Below are positions 11,090-24,200 of a DNA stretch of 64,000 nucleotides, piece by piece. The notes below the pieces were generated by a model. It was not told the DNA's origin and ran no database searches. It worked only from the letters and a program-made list of their open reading frames with translations. Every line of letters starts with the position of its first letter. Position 1 is the stretch's first letter. Source of the DNA: Azadirachta indica (lineage: Eukaryota > Streptophyta > Magnoliopsida > Sapindales > Meliaceae); assembly GCA_022749755.1 (NCBI GenBank), contig CM040448.1, positions 12,026,481 to 12,090,480 of the forward strand, read 5' to 3'. Position numbers and translations under genes: made by a program.

Positions 11090-11961
11090 TATATTATATA
11101 TATGTACTTTTTATTGAAAGTCATCACTCCACCCCTCAATAACAGTAAAAAGACACTTTTACCATTATTTTACTTGATGAGATATTACAGATAAGCTCCT
11201 AAAATTTTAAAAATAATAAATATTCTTTAAAATATCAAAATTACAAATACCCCCTAAAATTACTGTATAATCACACAAAATAATTAACTTACCCTTATAT
11301 ATCTAGGAAACATATAAATTTACCATTCTAACCTTATTAATACTACATAATAACCAATATAATGTTACAATTTATTTTTTGATAATTAATCTCTGAATTA
11401 TTATTATTATTTTAAATCATTTTATTCTAGCCACATTAATTTACAACAAAAACGATTAAATAGATCATAAATGATATTTATAATTTTTATAATATTTATA
11501 TAATTTATACATATTATATTAATTTATAAATAAACAATTTAAATAATTTATGTAATTTATAAGAAAATTTTTTAAAAATATTGAATATTATTAATATAAT
11601 GAGAATAATTTTTTTTAAATAATAATAATGTAGAGACTAATTATAAAAAATATTAAATATATAATTGTTAAAAAAATTATAAAATTATATTGGTCATTTA
11701 TTAAATAGTAATAGGGTTAAAATGATAAATTTATATACCTTCTAAATATATAAGAGTAAGTTGGTTATTTTATATGATTGTATAGTAAATTTACGAGGTA
11801 TCTATCATTTTTTTATATTTTTGGAAAATATTTATTATTTTTAAAATTTTAGCAGAGTATCTATTAATATCTCATTATTCAAAATTAGTATAAAATAGTC
11901 ATTTTACAGTCTATTAATGGTAGAGTGATGATTTTGAATAAAATATAAATATATTTGATAT
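11090..11961. mobile_element. Foldback element (long inverted-repeat MITE)
   Basis: The left arm (about 11090-11440) and right arm (about 11585-11961) are diverged reverse complements over most of their length. Examples: ATCATCACTC-type sequence near 11121 against GAGTGATGAT near 11924; ACCAATATAAT near 11352 against ATTATATTGGT near 11685; TTTACCATTCTAACC against GGGTTAAAATGATAAA. Only about 145 bases separate the arms, so a transcript would fold into a long imperfect hairpin. No target duplication was resolved because the right end abuts the next element. Confidence 0.8.
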
Positions 11962-11962
11962 A

Positions 11963-12924
11963 GGGTTTTAACACATACCTCTTCTGAAATTTGTGATTTT
12001 AACATTTAAATAAAAAGTTTAAGGAAAGACACACTTATCTCCCCTAAACTGTTAATTGACCATCCATTTTCATTTAAATAATTATAATACCCTTAATTGT
12101 TTCAAAATAAAGTTAAAAAACTCAATTTTAATTTATTTGATGTTCAAAAAATTAAGATAATTAAAATTTTGATTAATGACAATTAAATTTATATTTATAT
12201 AATATTTATTTAAATTAAAAATTTATTTAATGATATTTAAAATTAACAATTAACCCATGGTGATAATTTTTTTAATTTTTCGTCATTACGTAGTTTCATC
12301 AAATTTTTTGTGTAAACTCGAAACCTTACATTTGCTTTACGAGTCATAAAATTGATATTGAAGTGTGGATTTAATATGAATGTTTATAACATAAATTTTG
12401 TATTAAAAAGAAGAGTGATGTTGATAAGACTGTGGAGTTATTTAATAAAATAAAATAAATATAATTTATTATTAGAGAATTTGCAGAAATGGAGAATAAG
12501 AAAGACAGTGGTTTTGCGTATTAAAATTTAAAATTTGGATAAGTATAATGTATGAATAAAAATTAAATTTCTAATTTGAATAAATATAAATAAATAAATA
12601 TAAATTAAAATTATCAAGTTAAATTATCATTAATTAAATTCTTAATTTTAATAAATATTAAATACACGTAAACTAAAATTATTAAATAAAATTGTAATTA
12701 ATTTTTAAATTTTTAATATAAATAAATATAAATTAAAATTATTTTTTATTATATATATATTAAATTTCTTATACTTTACTTTGAAATAATTAAGGATATT
12801 ATAATCATATAAATAAAATTGAATGGTTAACTAACGGTTCAGGAAAGGTAAGTGTTCCTTTTTTTAAACCTTTTATTTAAGTGTTAAAATGTTAAACTTT
12901 AAAGAAAATATATGTTAAAACTCC
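11963..12924. mobile_element. Mutator-like MITE with perfect 11-bp target duplication
   Basis: Terminal inverted repeats begin GGGTTTTAACA at the left and, read from the other end, GGAGTTTTAACA. Similarity continues for about 150 bases (for example AAACTGTTAATTGACCATCC against GGATGGTT-like sequence at 12825-12835). The element is flanked by the identical 11-mer TATTTGATATA at 11952-11962 and 12925-12935. A 9-11 bp duplication is typical of Mutator-superfamily insertion. The interior is AT-rich and non-coding, so it is non-autonomous. It inserted at or within the right end of the preceding foldback element. Confidence 0.85.
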
Positions 12925-13070
12925 TATTTGATATATGTTAATAAATAATAATAATAAAATTAACCCTATGTTTTAAACTGGGCTTTAATCTCAATTTTTC
13001 AGTGGTGAAGTTAAAAACACCCAATTATTGCCCAATAAACTAAGAAATATTGGTCCTTAGGCAATCACTT

Positions 13071-13345
13071 TATTTTTAGGAAAAATTTTAACAGCAACTA
13101 ACTTTTAAAACTAATTTTCTTAAATGACTACTATTAAAAATATATTTTAAAAATAACTAATTTGGACCAAAATATTCTCCTAAAATATTTTCAAAAAATG
13201 ATCAATATACACATTCAAGTAAAGGTATTTTGATCTAAAAAAACTTGAGATAATCATTTTTTAAAAATATTTTAAATAATAATTAATCACGAAAATTCAT
13301 CCCAATTCTCGGTTACTATTGTTAATTTTTCTTATTTTTAAGGTA
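13071..13345. mobile_element. Small foldback element
   Basis: The left arm from 13071 (TTATTTTTAGGAAAAATT) pairs with the right arm ending near 13345 (TTTTTCTTATTTTTAA). The match continues inward through AACTAATTTGGACCAAAATA against TATTTTGATCTAAAAAAACT with several gaps. Arms are about 120 bases. No target duplication was identified. Confidence 0.6.
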
Positions 13346-13406
13346 AATTTTAATGAGATCCTTAATCTCATTTTCAAGTACGTAACGATAAAAAAATAAA
13401 CACTAA

Positions 13407-13840
13407 GGACATGTTTAGCGGACGGGTTTAGACTGCACTATTTTATTATTGAGAATAAATTTTTTTTATTCAATATTTGATGTTGGACTGTATAAAAATT
13501 AAAAATAATACAGTTCAAAGTTTTTAAATTTGACCTACCCCTCCCCTAGGTCAAACTTATATTATACTATTTTTTTACTTATTTTTTTAAAAAATAATTT
13601 TTAAAAATAATCTTTTTAAAATAATAATTTTTTAAATTATTTAATTATTAACTAAAAATAATAATTTATAATTTAAAAATTAAAAAATTATTTTATGTAA
13701 TTAATAGATTATAATACAATCTCACAGTAAATATAGAATTATATTAAAATTTTATCCATTACACTTCAGTACAATATAATCCAATTCAATCCACTTTACT
13801 CATTTCACTTCGTTACAGTTGGATATAGTTGAATACGTCC
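13407..13840. mobile_element. Possible hAT-like MITE
   Basis: The segment runs from GGACATGTTTAGCGG to a right end that reads GGACGTATTCAACTAT on the other strand, giving a short imperfect terminal inverted repeat. The interior, with GGACTGTATAAAA and ATAATACAATCT motifs, resembles common plant MITEs that open with a GGACGTGTTTGG-like terminus. No 8-bp duplication is visible, so the family assignment is tentative. Confidence 0.4.
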
Positions 13841-14156
13841 TATCAATCACACCCTCAAATTCCAAAAGGTTGTACAAGAATTAACATTCAAGCAATTCTT
13901 CAACAAATTAGCCAATTTTTAACTAAGTTTAAACACGACGAAAGATCTGATAACACGACCTTATCATTTTTAGATGTATAATTTCAAATTGACAAAAGAT
14001 TCCATTTAGGTCGGTTCATCAATATCTTACCCTCGAAATTACGAATAAACTAAAACAAAAAATTGAAAATATACAAATTGTTTGTTAAGAAAAAAAAAAT
14101 ATATATATATGTATAAGAAGAAATCACATTTATGATATTGCAGTAATAAGTTAGTT

Positions 14157-14349
14157 AAAAAAAAATTTGGTCATTACAAGCTACAATTCTCGTAAATAAT
14201 CTATTCTCGTTGAAGAGAGAAGTTTACTTAGAAATTTTTGGGAAATATCTCGTACCGAATGAGAAAGTCATATCCCCGTCGCAGTCGGAATTGAACTCGC
14301 GCTCTTAAAAAGGTGTGAGTACTGACCAGCGGGCCAGTGACCTGATGAC
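14157..14349 (-). mobile_element. tRNA-derived SINE
   Basis: On the minus strand the head contains a good RNA polymerase III box A, TGGCCCGCTGG (14336-14326), and box B, GTTCAATTC (14296-14288), 29 bases apart. A non-tRNA body follows, with GAGAATAGATTATTTACGAG and TTGTAGCTTGTAATGACC, and it ends in a T-rich tail beside 14157. This is the layout of plant SINEs. It cannot be a functional tRNA because acceptor-stem pairing is absent. No clear target duplication was found. Confidence 0.7.
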
Positions 14350-15001
14350 TAAGGAAACAGTTTTCTTAAAATATAATTTAACGTCTTAAAAAAAAAAAAA
14401 AAAAAAAATGTAAAGAATCATTTCTTGATAAAAAGAAGAAACAATCCATTTTTATAAAGAATCTCCATAAAAGAATCCATCTGAAATAACCTCCACGGGA
14501 TTTTTAAAAAAGGGTCACGCTAGAATACAGTATGTTATAACCGCGATTAAAATCAGGGTTGTGCGAAACTCTACTGGTCCGTGCAATCCAACGGTGCAAG
14601 TAATCTAACACGAAGTGGCTGACTGCCTGACTCTACATTATAGAACAGCTTAGCTGCACGCTAGTCTTACCCTTACAAAGAATATAAATAGCGGTATTGA
14701 TACGGTCAAGTCACATGTAAGCACGATATGACATGGTAATTAATTTAAAGCAAAAGAGATCATATCCCATATATATTCACAACAAGCGCAGTCACTAGGA
14801 TCTGACGCGTGTAAATCAAACGACCTGATTACGTATCATCTTCTTATCTGACGGACAAACTGAAACCCCACTGTAAATCCTATAAGTTCGCACACTCCCT
14901 ATCCTCCCCCCACCAAAACCCAACCCTCGGCCTCGTTCTGCTGTATATGCGAAACGAGATAGAAGTTGTGAAGGAAACCAAAACGACTGCCTCTGAGAGA
15001 G
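14350..15001 (+). promoter_or_regulatory. Upstream region and leader of the HIR gene
   Basis: Contains an A run at 14389-14408, then less AT-rich sequence. TATAAATA at 14683-14690 could be the core promoter, implying a leader of roughly 280 bases. CT-rich leader-like sequence (14885-15000) precedes the ATG. Confidence 0.4.
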
Positions 15002-18000
15002 ATGGGGAATTCGTTCTGCATATGTTTTGGGTGCATAGACCAGGCGAGTATCGGCGTGATCGAGAGGTGGGGCCGGTTTGAGAAGTTGGCCGAGCCTGGG
15101 CTGCACTTTTTCAACCCTTGCGCCGGTCAATGGCTCGCCGGAGTTCTTTCCACCAGGATCAGCTCTCTTGACGTCCGTATCGAAACAAAAACCAAGGTAT
15201 TTTTATATGTTTGACATATTTTGCACAGTATTTACGTTTGCTTAACCCCTAAGTTTTGGCTTTTCTCTTTCCTTGGATTATAATCTTCTTTGGTGATGGT
15301 TGATTGATTTTGATAGTATTTGTTTTATTTGTGCTTGATGAAGTCTTTTATGGGAGAGTTGAACTTTTTATGGTAGTTTGGTTATAAGGGTTCGTCTGTA
15401 TGATCACTAGAAACAAGACTATTAAGGCAGAGTTTGCAGAAAATGAAAGAAATGGTTTGTGGGAGATGTATTGGAATAACGTTGACAAGTAGTTCAGAAT
15501 GTGTTTTAAAAAAAAAAAAAAAAACAGTTGTGGTAGCGGTATCAACGTCATGATAATGAGAAATAATTGTCACAGAAAAAGGATTTTAATGTTAAGGTTA
15601 GGGAATTTAGATCATCAAATCACCTTGGAAAGAGGAGTTTTTGCTTTGGTGGTTTTGGGAAGGTAGAGATATCTGAAAATGGAGATTTGTATATCACTGC
15701 ATTGGAGTAGGTTCAGGTTCTTATATTGGCTTCATTGATGATGTAAACCAGGAAATGCTATCTTCTTTCATGTCTTTTACTTTCACCTAAATAGCCTTAT
15801 ATCAGAAATTGGATTGGAAGAAACAAAAAACTTTCTATGCACCTATCTAGTTTTTCATTACAAATTGTGAAAGATAAAGATTCGTTCTAATATGGATTGC
15901 CCTTTTGATTTGCAATCAGAATTAGATAGTTTGTTTTGAAAAAGAAAAGGAATAGGGAAAAATTAAGAAAGTTTATTTGGTTGAGAGTTTTTGGAAACAG
16001 TTTCTAGGTACAATTCAAAATATCACTTTAAAACTGAATAACATGCTGTTTTGATGTTTTTCATGAATTGTAGTCAAATTATAGCCAAAATCTCCTTTGA
16101 ATCCTACTCTTTGAAAACTATTTGCTGATTACAAATCAAATGGTTGCTAAGTTTCTTTTTATTATTATTGTCTCTGAGAGAGAGAGTTCGAGCAGCCCTC
16201 ATTGAAGATTATTTGTTTTTGATATTCTACATTGGGATGTCCCATAAAAGCTAATCCTGAGGGTTGTTGGTTTCACGGAATTGGTTCCCCTTCCAACCCC
16301 ATCCCCCCTCCTTTGTCAGCATGCATGATACAATATAATTTTAAAGAGTTAGGATATTGTGACTTTGTGAATATAATAACTGCCTTGCATTTTTCAGGAC
16401 AATGTCTTTGTGCAACTGCTGTGCTCAATTCAATACCGGATTGTCAGAGAAAATGCAGATGATGCATTTTATGAGTTGCAGAATCCCAAAGAGCAGATCC
16501 AGGCTTATGTTTTTGATGGTATATTTAATATTATTTTGAAGGTTGTAGTAGTTCTGTTTGCTTCTTCCTTCATGACCATTTCCAATTGTGCATATTGTTT
16601 GTCTTCTTAGTGGTCCGTGCTCTCGTTCCTAGAATGACATTGGATGAGCTCTTTGAACAAAAAGGTGAAGTTGCTAAAGCTGTCTTGGAGGAACTGGACA
16701 AGGTAAGTACATTATTATGGTGCAGTATTTATTAACTCTTTAACCTCTGCTGCATAGAATAAAAATTGCATGCCTGTTGTATCTTCTGCCTTCCATTTTA
16801 CCTGTCCTTTTGCCTCGCTAAAATTGCTTTTTATCTTTCTTTTCATTTGGTTCCTTGTTTCTGAAGGCTGAATTTCTGGCCATATTAGAACATTTCACGT
16901 CTTATGTTAATGTCTCTCTGGATGGATATAAGGTTGGTGTGCAGTAAATGGAATTCTAGAGTTCATTTATTCCAGAAAATTTCTCTTGATTTTTATTTTC
17001 TTTTGTCATAATTTGCTTTGTATATCTCGTGCAACTTTTAGATATGACAACTACATAAGATATATTATTTTTTTTCTAGACAATGAGAGACAAGAAGAAG
17101 TTATGTACCACGTTATTTCAGCTGTTCATAAATGGAAAGAGTCTAAAAAGATTTTGTAGGATAAACACTGCTTTGTAGGAATCTTTGCTCTGGTTTTTGC
17201 AATTTTAAGTTTCATGGTACAGGATCTACTCCGTTGGATGGTATAAGGTAAAAAAAATTTCCTGCAAAATTTTTCTGCTACAACTACTCATTTGGTTTGG
17301 ATACCACAGGCAATGGACTTCAATAGATGGTTTTTCTAATGTTTCGCTTTAAGGTTATTGAATTTTCAGTGGTGACTCTTTATATGGCCTGTTCCATATG
17401 ATAGACGTAGTATTATGCCCTACTTCTGACTAATATATGTTTTGACCTTGAGTTATTGAATGAGGTTTCTGATACAGGTCATGGGAGCATATGGATATAG
17501 CATTGAGCAGATATTGATGGTTGACATTATACCTGATCCCGCAGTGCGCAAGGCAATGAATGAGATCAATGCAGGTAATTAAGTGGTGCAGCCTCTTCTA
17601 CTTAAACTTGAATTGTAAAGAAATTTGAGCAATTTGAGCTCAAACATATTTTTGTTTTTAGAAATTTGATTCGTATTCTTACATCAAATTTGACAAATCA
17701 TGTGCTGCATAGGAACATAGAGAGATACCCCCACACGCAAATATTTAAATAGCCAATAATTTTCTGCCATTACTTAGAATATGCTGCGTTAATCCCCTCA
17801 TTAAGTCAAGCTAAAATTTCTGAAAAATTTTATGGCTAATGATCAGCCATAAAGAATGATTTAGCACTCATGATCACGTTTGAATTATACAATAACTAAA
17901 CTAGTATTTGATTATTCTTTACAGCTCAAAGGCTTCAGCTTGCTAGTGTATACAAAGGAGAAGCTGAGAAGGTGCTCCAAGTTAAAAGGGCAGAAGCCGA

Positions 18001-18295
18001 AGCTGAATCCAAGTACCTTGGCGGAGTAGGTGTGGCCAGGCAACGGCAGGCAATCACAGATGGTCTGAGGGAAAACATCTTGAACTTCTCTCACAAGGTG
18101 GAAGGCACCTCAGCTAAGGAAATTATGGATCTGATAATGATCACTCAGTACTTTGACACAATCAAGGACCTTGGTAACTCATCAAAGAACACAACTATTT
18201 TTATACCTCATGGTCCTGGGCATGTTAGGGATATTGGCGACCAGATACGCAATGGCCTGATGGAGGCATCCAGTGCTCAAATCAATGTCGAGTAA
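15002..18295 (+). CDS. HIR: Hypersensitive-induced response (HIR) protein, SPFH/band 7 family
   Basis: Five exons: 15002-15196, 16398-16518, 16611-16702, 17478-17574 and 17925-18295. All junctions are GT..AG and the spliced frame is open, giving 291 residues; plant HIR proteins are about 285-290. The N-terminus [11 protein letters not shown] has Gly2 for myristoylation and nearby Cys for palmitoylation, fitting plasma-membrane microdomain anchoring. Diagnostic stretches are [52 protein letters not shown], a long helical segment rich in Ala/Glu/Lys ([20 protein letters not shown]) and [12 protein letters not shown] near the end. HIR proteins form membrane oligomers and promote pathogen-induced cell death, in some plants by associating with NLR receptors. 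The last residues (INVE) extend slightly beyond many homologues. Upstream lies the mobile-element nest at 10.4-14.4 kb. Confidence 0.95.
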
Positions 18296-21200
18296 AAAAT
18301 ACTGCTATTTTCCGCCGTTATTGCGCTTGTTTTTTATAGTATAGAATGGTTAAGTCCCATTAAATTCACAGAGAAGTTGATAAACAGGATGGTGTTCATA
18401 TCTAGTAGTTATTAAGTTGCATAATGAGATGATAAGATGATATTGGTTGACTACTGTATAGAGTTCTTTCACATAAATGAGATTATAATGTGTTTGTCCG
18501 GAAATATATTCTAATAGTTAATACAGCTGCACGGTATGCCTTTGGCTTTTTGGTGATGGTCAATTTATAATTTTTATATGGCTTTCTACTTTTTGCCTTT
18601 CATCGTTTGCATTGCATTGCAATTCATAAATTATGTGATGTTTTATTATATATATCGTCTTTATCGGCAATGCATCACAAAGACGAGTAGCATCAAAAGA
18701 TTAGGAAGGAAATTTCGTGTAACGTTCACTAAATATATCATAATCAATATTACAATCAATGAGTGGGTGTGATTGTTCCGAAATGACGCAGTTGTTTCCG
18801 AAAAGTAACCATTGACCATAATAAGCCGGAAAATTGCCTCCACCACCAACAGACGTTAAAATGCAAAACGACGTCATGTGTTTAATTAGAGTCTTTACAT
18901 GGGCCGCCGCCGAACGTTGGCCCAATGGTACAACCTGTCCGCTTTGAAAATTCAAATTTCTTTTAAAACAACAAAAAATAATAATACTTTCTGTCCAGGT
19001 GGCAGTGGCAATCCCTAACGTCGTAGACGAACGTAATCATGTAACTAGAAGGAAAACAAAATTAGAAGATTGTAGTTAGATGCTTTGATTTGGTAATAAT
19101 TGTTAATTATTATTAACAGGATACATTTTGATTTTGGAGGTTTTCATGGGGCCTGTAGTACTAATATTGTTTTTTTTAGTTTAAATTTCAAATTTATGGG
19201 AAAAGAGAAAAAAAAAAAAAACAAAGATATTTTGGTGAGATAGCAAAGTTGAAGCTTCAGGTAGAGCACCAAAGAGACAAGACAAGGAGCCTGAAAAAAT
19301 GGGGGGTATAAAGATTTTTTTAAAAAGTAAGTTTAACGCATAATCATGGCATTTGGATAACTACTTAGATTAAATCATTGAAAATTATTTTGACTACTTC
19401 ACTCACTCACTCACCCCACTCATGTTCAGGCGTTTCTAGAAGTAGTCATTTCTTATCAACCAAATTCCTTAGAAAAAAAAAAAAAAAAACTTTTATTATG
19501 TACTTTAATGTAATATTGTAAATTAAAGACATGTTTGTAACTAGTAAGTTTCCCACATTAGTCACAAAATCTACTGGTTTTTATTAGATTCATAAAATAT
19601 ATATAAAGTCACAAAATCTTGATATCAAAGATAACCATCAGTAAGCGATTGCTACAAATTTGTATCACATGCAAAACAAACTATTAAACTTAAGCAAGCA
19701 AATCCAAATTTAATAATATAAGGTTTATACTACAATTCAAACTATTTTTCTTTCAAAACCTCAAGTGAAAAATAAGTTTTAAACCTTGCATTTCTTCATC
19801 TTCATAGAAAATTCTCAAAGTAATTAAGCACTTTGATGGCAATAAATCATTATTCATTTAATTTTTTAAAAGAGATCTTTAACATTTGATGCCCAAACAA
19901 CTAGATAAAAGTTAAAGAAAAGCAAAAAGAAAAGAAATGAGAGAACTACATGTGGGCCTAGAGCTAAAAGGAAAACTAAGGAAAATGAAGATGAAGTGAA
20001 ATAAATAAAAAGACGAAGATGCATGTGAGCGTAATCAAAACCATAATCAAGTAGCAAGCAGCAATATTCAACAGATCATTTATATTCATATATTAGCATA
20101 ATTCATAATTTTTCTCAAAAAGTAAACAGTTTTTGTCTATTTTGAATCAATCATCAGACTCATCATCCCCTCCAGCAAACCAAAAATGCAATTGGAAAAA
20201 AAAAAAAAAAAAAAAAAAAAAAGGCCCCAAGCACTTTATCAACGGAGAATTATCTACATCTGAAAGTCGTAATCATACTATTTTATTTCCCATCTTATTA
20301 TTCTTTTACAAGATGGAACAATCCCACCCAATATATACCGAAAAAGTTTACCATATAACGGACTTTCTAATATTGTGACTCTGGTATAATAATTGTTATT
20401 AGATATGCATTATATTCTTGTTCATTACTTTTGAATTCCTTGATATTAAAGATCTAGTTATATGATGTACATGATCTGACATATCATTAACACAAAAGAA
20501 AAAGTTGGATTTCTGGTTATTTCAATATAGAAAGTCAGAACAAATTGCATTATACAGGGCCAGAAACAGTAAGCAAAGCAATTCATTTCAAGATTGTCCC
20601 ACTTATCTTACATGTAGGACTCCAATTTCAAATACTATCAAGAGTTGTATAAGTGGAAGTAAAAATAGAGATGATGAAAAGAAGATTAATCATGGACGAT
20701 CATTGAAGGTGGGAAAGATTCTTGTAGAAAGAGTCATGTCTTGTACTGATCATTATACCTCCATCCTTTTAACAATAACATGAGTGGAGTGAGAAATCAA
20801 GCCATAACATGTGAGTAAAAAGTGCTTCCATCTTTCTAGTTGGTGATAAGTCAGCATTACCATACTCGCCGACAGAATCCTGCGTATCTCCACCAAATTG
20901 AGTAGCAAAATGTAAACCAAGGATAAATACAAAATTTACTCTTAACCAATAAAAAGCAAGGGCCCCGTTGATTTTCACATTTATCTCAAGTACGGTTGGT
21001 AATTCAATTTTACTGATCATCAAGGTGGATGGGCAAATCTAAGCCTATGCATCCAGAGGCAAAGGGATTCCAAAGTTTAAACAGCTTTTTGTGGGTTTCC
21101 TATGATGAGAGGAAATGATAAGGTATGGTTATAAAAACAATCTACACTCTAACTTACTAAAATGTGGCATAAATCATGATGAGTATCTCAAAACGAGAGC

Positions 21201-24200
21201 ACTGTTTTGCTACTATGGGAAAATCATATGGTGCCCAGTTAAATCTCATATGCTATTTTCTCATGCATTTGCAATTTTCATTTCGCATTTCCTTTTGTCC
21301 CATTACTTTCAAAATGTTGTGTAATGGCATCTGCATGGATTATTTTTGTAAAATGTATAGTAGATTAGGATGTTTTACCTGTCAGAAACTGCACCTCATA
21401 CATTTCACCTCCAAAATTCTGCAAGTATTAGGAAAGAACAGCAAAAAAGTCATTCTATGATATGGTTTCACTTTTCTGTTCTTATAGTTTGTATTAGTGA
21501 TGGCAGGCAACAAATTATTCATAAGTCAACCCAGAAACTCATCTAGTCAAAGTTCCAGTGTGCTTTAGGGCATCATGTGTTTTAAATAATATATTCAAAA
21601 CCCAAATAAACAACAATGTTCACATCAGTTCAATAGCTAATCTAAATCTTTTATCAAAGTGCTCCGAAAATTTAAATGTGAAGTTAGATATCTGCAACAG
21701 AGCTTGGATGAGATAAATGGTTCCCATGTGTAAACAAACGAATAAATGACAACCAAAATTTTAAACTTAAATTTGATATTAAGAGTTCACTAGCACTGTA
21801 TCCACCAACCTGCTGAGTTACAGTCAACAACACTTGTAGAAGCATTGAAACTGCAAATTGGTTCAAGGTCGTTGCAATATCCCTATCAGTAATTATATGT
21901 GCTTCTCATACTGACAAGCCCCGTTGCTTCTGCTTTGCTCAATACTTTTTCAGCAATTATGGCTACTCCAACCGATAGCTCCCCAAGACTTAATTTTCAA
22001 CCTCGACATCAAAAGTTTGAAAATGGACCCATCAAGTAAGTAAGAATGTCCCGATGATTTGCAATATCTAAAAGAAGTCGCTGGATATGACGGGTTACAA
22101 GCTTAGCAAAACAATGAACAAAAAGATAAAACTGAGGGAGAGAAAAAAAATGATGGGAAAGAAGGCCCCTTTGTCCTCACTTTTCTTTGACTAGACAATT
22201 AAAGCACTGAGATAGACATCCACTCCCTATGGTGGGGCTCCACATATTCAAGAAAAAGACGCCCTACGTGATTCAGCTGAGTTAAATCACAGAGAAGTGC
22301 TGCTTCTGCAAGAAGGATCTGCTCTCAAGTTCTTCCAAGGTTGACCCATTTCATAATCAAGTCTCATTTGCCATTTACCCAACCCGCTCAAGCCAACCCC
22401 ATCCTGCAGCCAAAAGATGTTTTCAGATATTTGAGACTAATACTATTTGGTGTCTTTTTGCGATAGGTTCTGTCAAGAATCTTATAATAGTGGCCACTAT
22501 ACTCGAAACGTTTACTGGTCTATTATCAAACACTCAATATGCAACATGGCATACTTCAGCATATTCTGTTGTATTCAACACTGTATATAAGAATTCCCAA
22601 ATATTAGAGATTCTGTTGTATTTCTTAGTCAGTGCTGCAATAAGACTAATGATCAAGCAAACAATATGTTCTGAACAATTCCAATTTTTGTACAATAGTT
22701 GCATATGCTCGTCTGTGGAAATTATGGAGAAGGGAAAAGACAAAGACAAGAGTACCAAAAAATAAGAGTTAAATTGCACGGTAGACGTCTGAATTTGACT
22801 TCATTGACCAAGAACTGCTAGGTTTCTAAGAATGCCAATTACTTGCACCAAGAAACTTCCAAGGAATCAGCTAGAGAGATCATGTGGAACCAGTACCATA
22901 CAAACAATAATTTTTGGGCAGGGAAGTTAGAACGTGAATTTTAGAAGTTCGTGTCAATGCTCAACTATTTTATATTAGACGGGATTCTAATTCATGCTAC
23001 ATATATGCGTGTGCTGACAGGTACTGGATCCTTCTAATTCTCAACCTGAGGACATCAGGACATGGCTGAACGGGTGTTAATATACATGTACATTGGTAAA
23101 ATAGGAGCCCATACAGAGAATCTACGAGAAGAATTAGAAATGCCTTCTGGATAGTCAGGCAAGCCAATTGGCGACAGACTCTGCCCAAAAAGTACTTCAT
23201 GCAATTAAAGGTGATGATAACACAGCATCAGATGAACATAGAACAACTTCTCCACTCAAAATTTAAGAAGTTTTAGTGCAGACAGTTCAATCAAATCAGT
23301 TAAAGAACTTGTCTTCTGGTCATCTAAGTTTAGAGATGACTCAAGTAAAACTCAGCATATCAGCAACAAATGGGGACCAAAAGTGAATCAATACAGTTGG
23401 CAGCAAAACACTGTAATTGTTCTTCTTGGCTAAGATTCAGAAGATATGGCAAGAGGAGAAGAAAAATATGATTGCGCCCATAACTTGTCATTAGAACTTA
23501 GGTGAGACTAAATGACGGCCTTCCACTGACTAAGAATGTGAATCTTTGCTTTCTTGCACCATCTCTGAATCTTGTAGAGATAAAGAACAAAAATAGCATT
23601 CAAACAGCTAAACTACATTTTTCTTTGTGTGATCAAATGATTTAGTGTCCTATCCATGTTGTTCTTTCGCAAATCACAATAACAAAGTTGTTGTTTCTTT
23701 AATAACAGCAATATCACTTATCAAATTAATCCATACTTCATCAGTCTTGAGGCACTAAAATGATACACTGGTATCAAGTTAGAAGCATATTTCTTAAATC
23801 AGATATCCATCGAGTTAACCTTGTCTGGGGATGAATAATTCCAGCCCATGTTATGTCTGCAACATCCAATCATCTATTTGCTCCTATTCACTTATTTTTG
23901 CGTTTGGAATTGTATTATTTCCTTTCCTTTTGCATTTTCCATTGATTCAGACAGTTGAACATGTCTTTCTGCCAGTCACCATTTGGGCCAACAGAACTTA
24001 TAATATAGTTCAAATTGTTTAGCGGGTAAACTATGTTAACACCTTGCACAAATATTACCTCCATGACAGATGCTTGTGTCTTTTTTTTTTTTTTTGGCAG
24101 ATAGTCTTCAACGAGGAAAAAATTACTCAATTTAAAAGTCATTGGCAGTGAAATTTCTGAGGAAATCATCCACCAGCAGACCATAAAAGCAGCAATTATG

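Noticed and set aside
14281..14345. tRNA gene on the minus strand
   Set aside because: Box A and B are present, but acceptor and anticodon stems do not pair and a SINE body follows.
20505..20783. 92-codon plus-strand frame
   Set aside because: No recognisable domain, no promoter or exon context; likely chance.
20769..21023. 84-codon minus-strand frame in the gene-free interval
   Set aside because: The residue mix looks protein-like, but I recognise no family and no splice-consistent neighbours.
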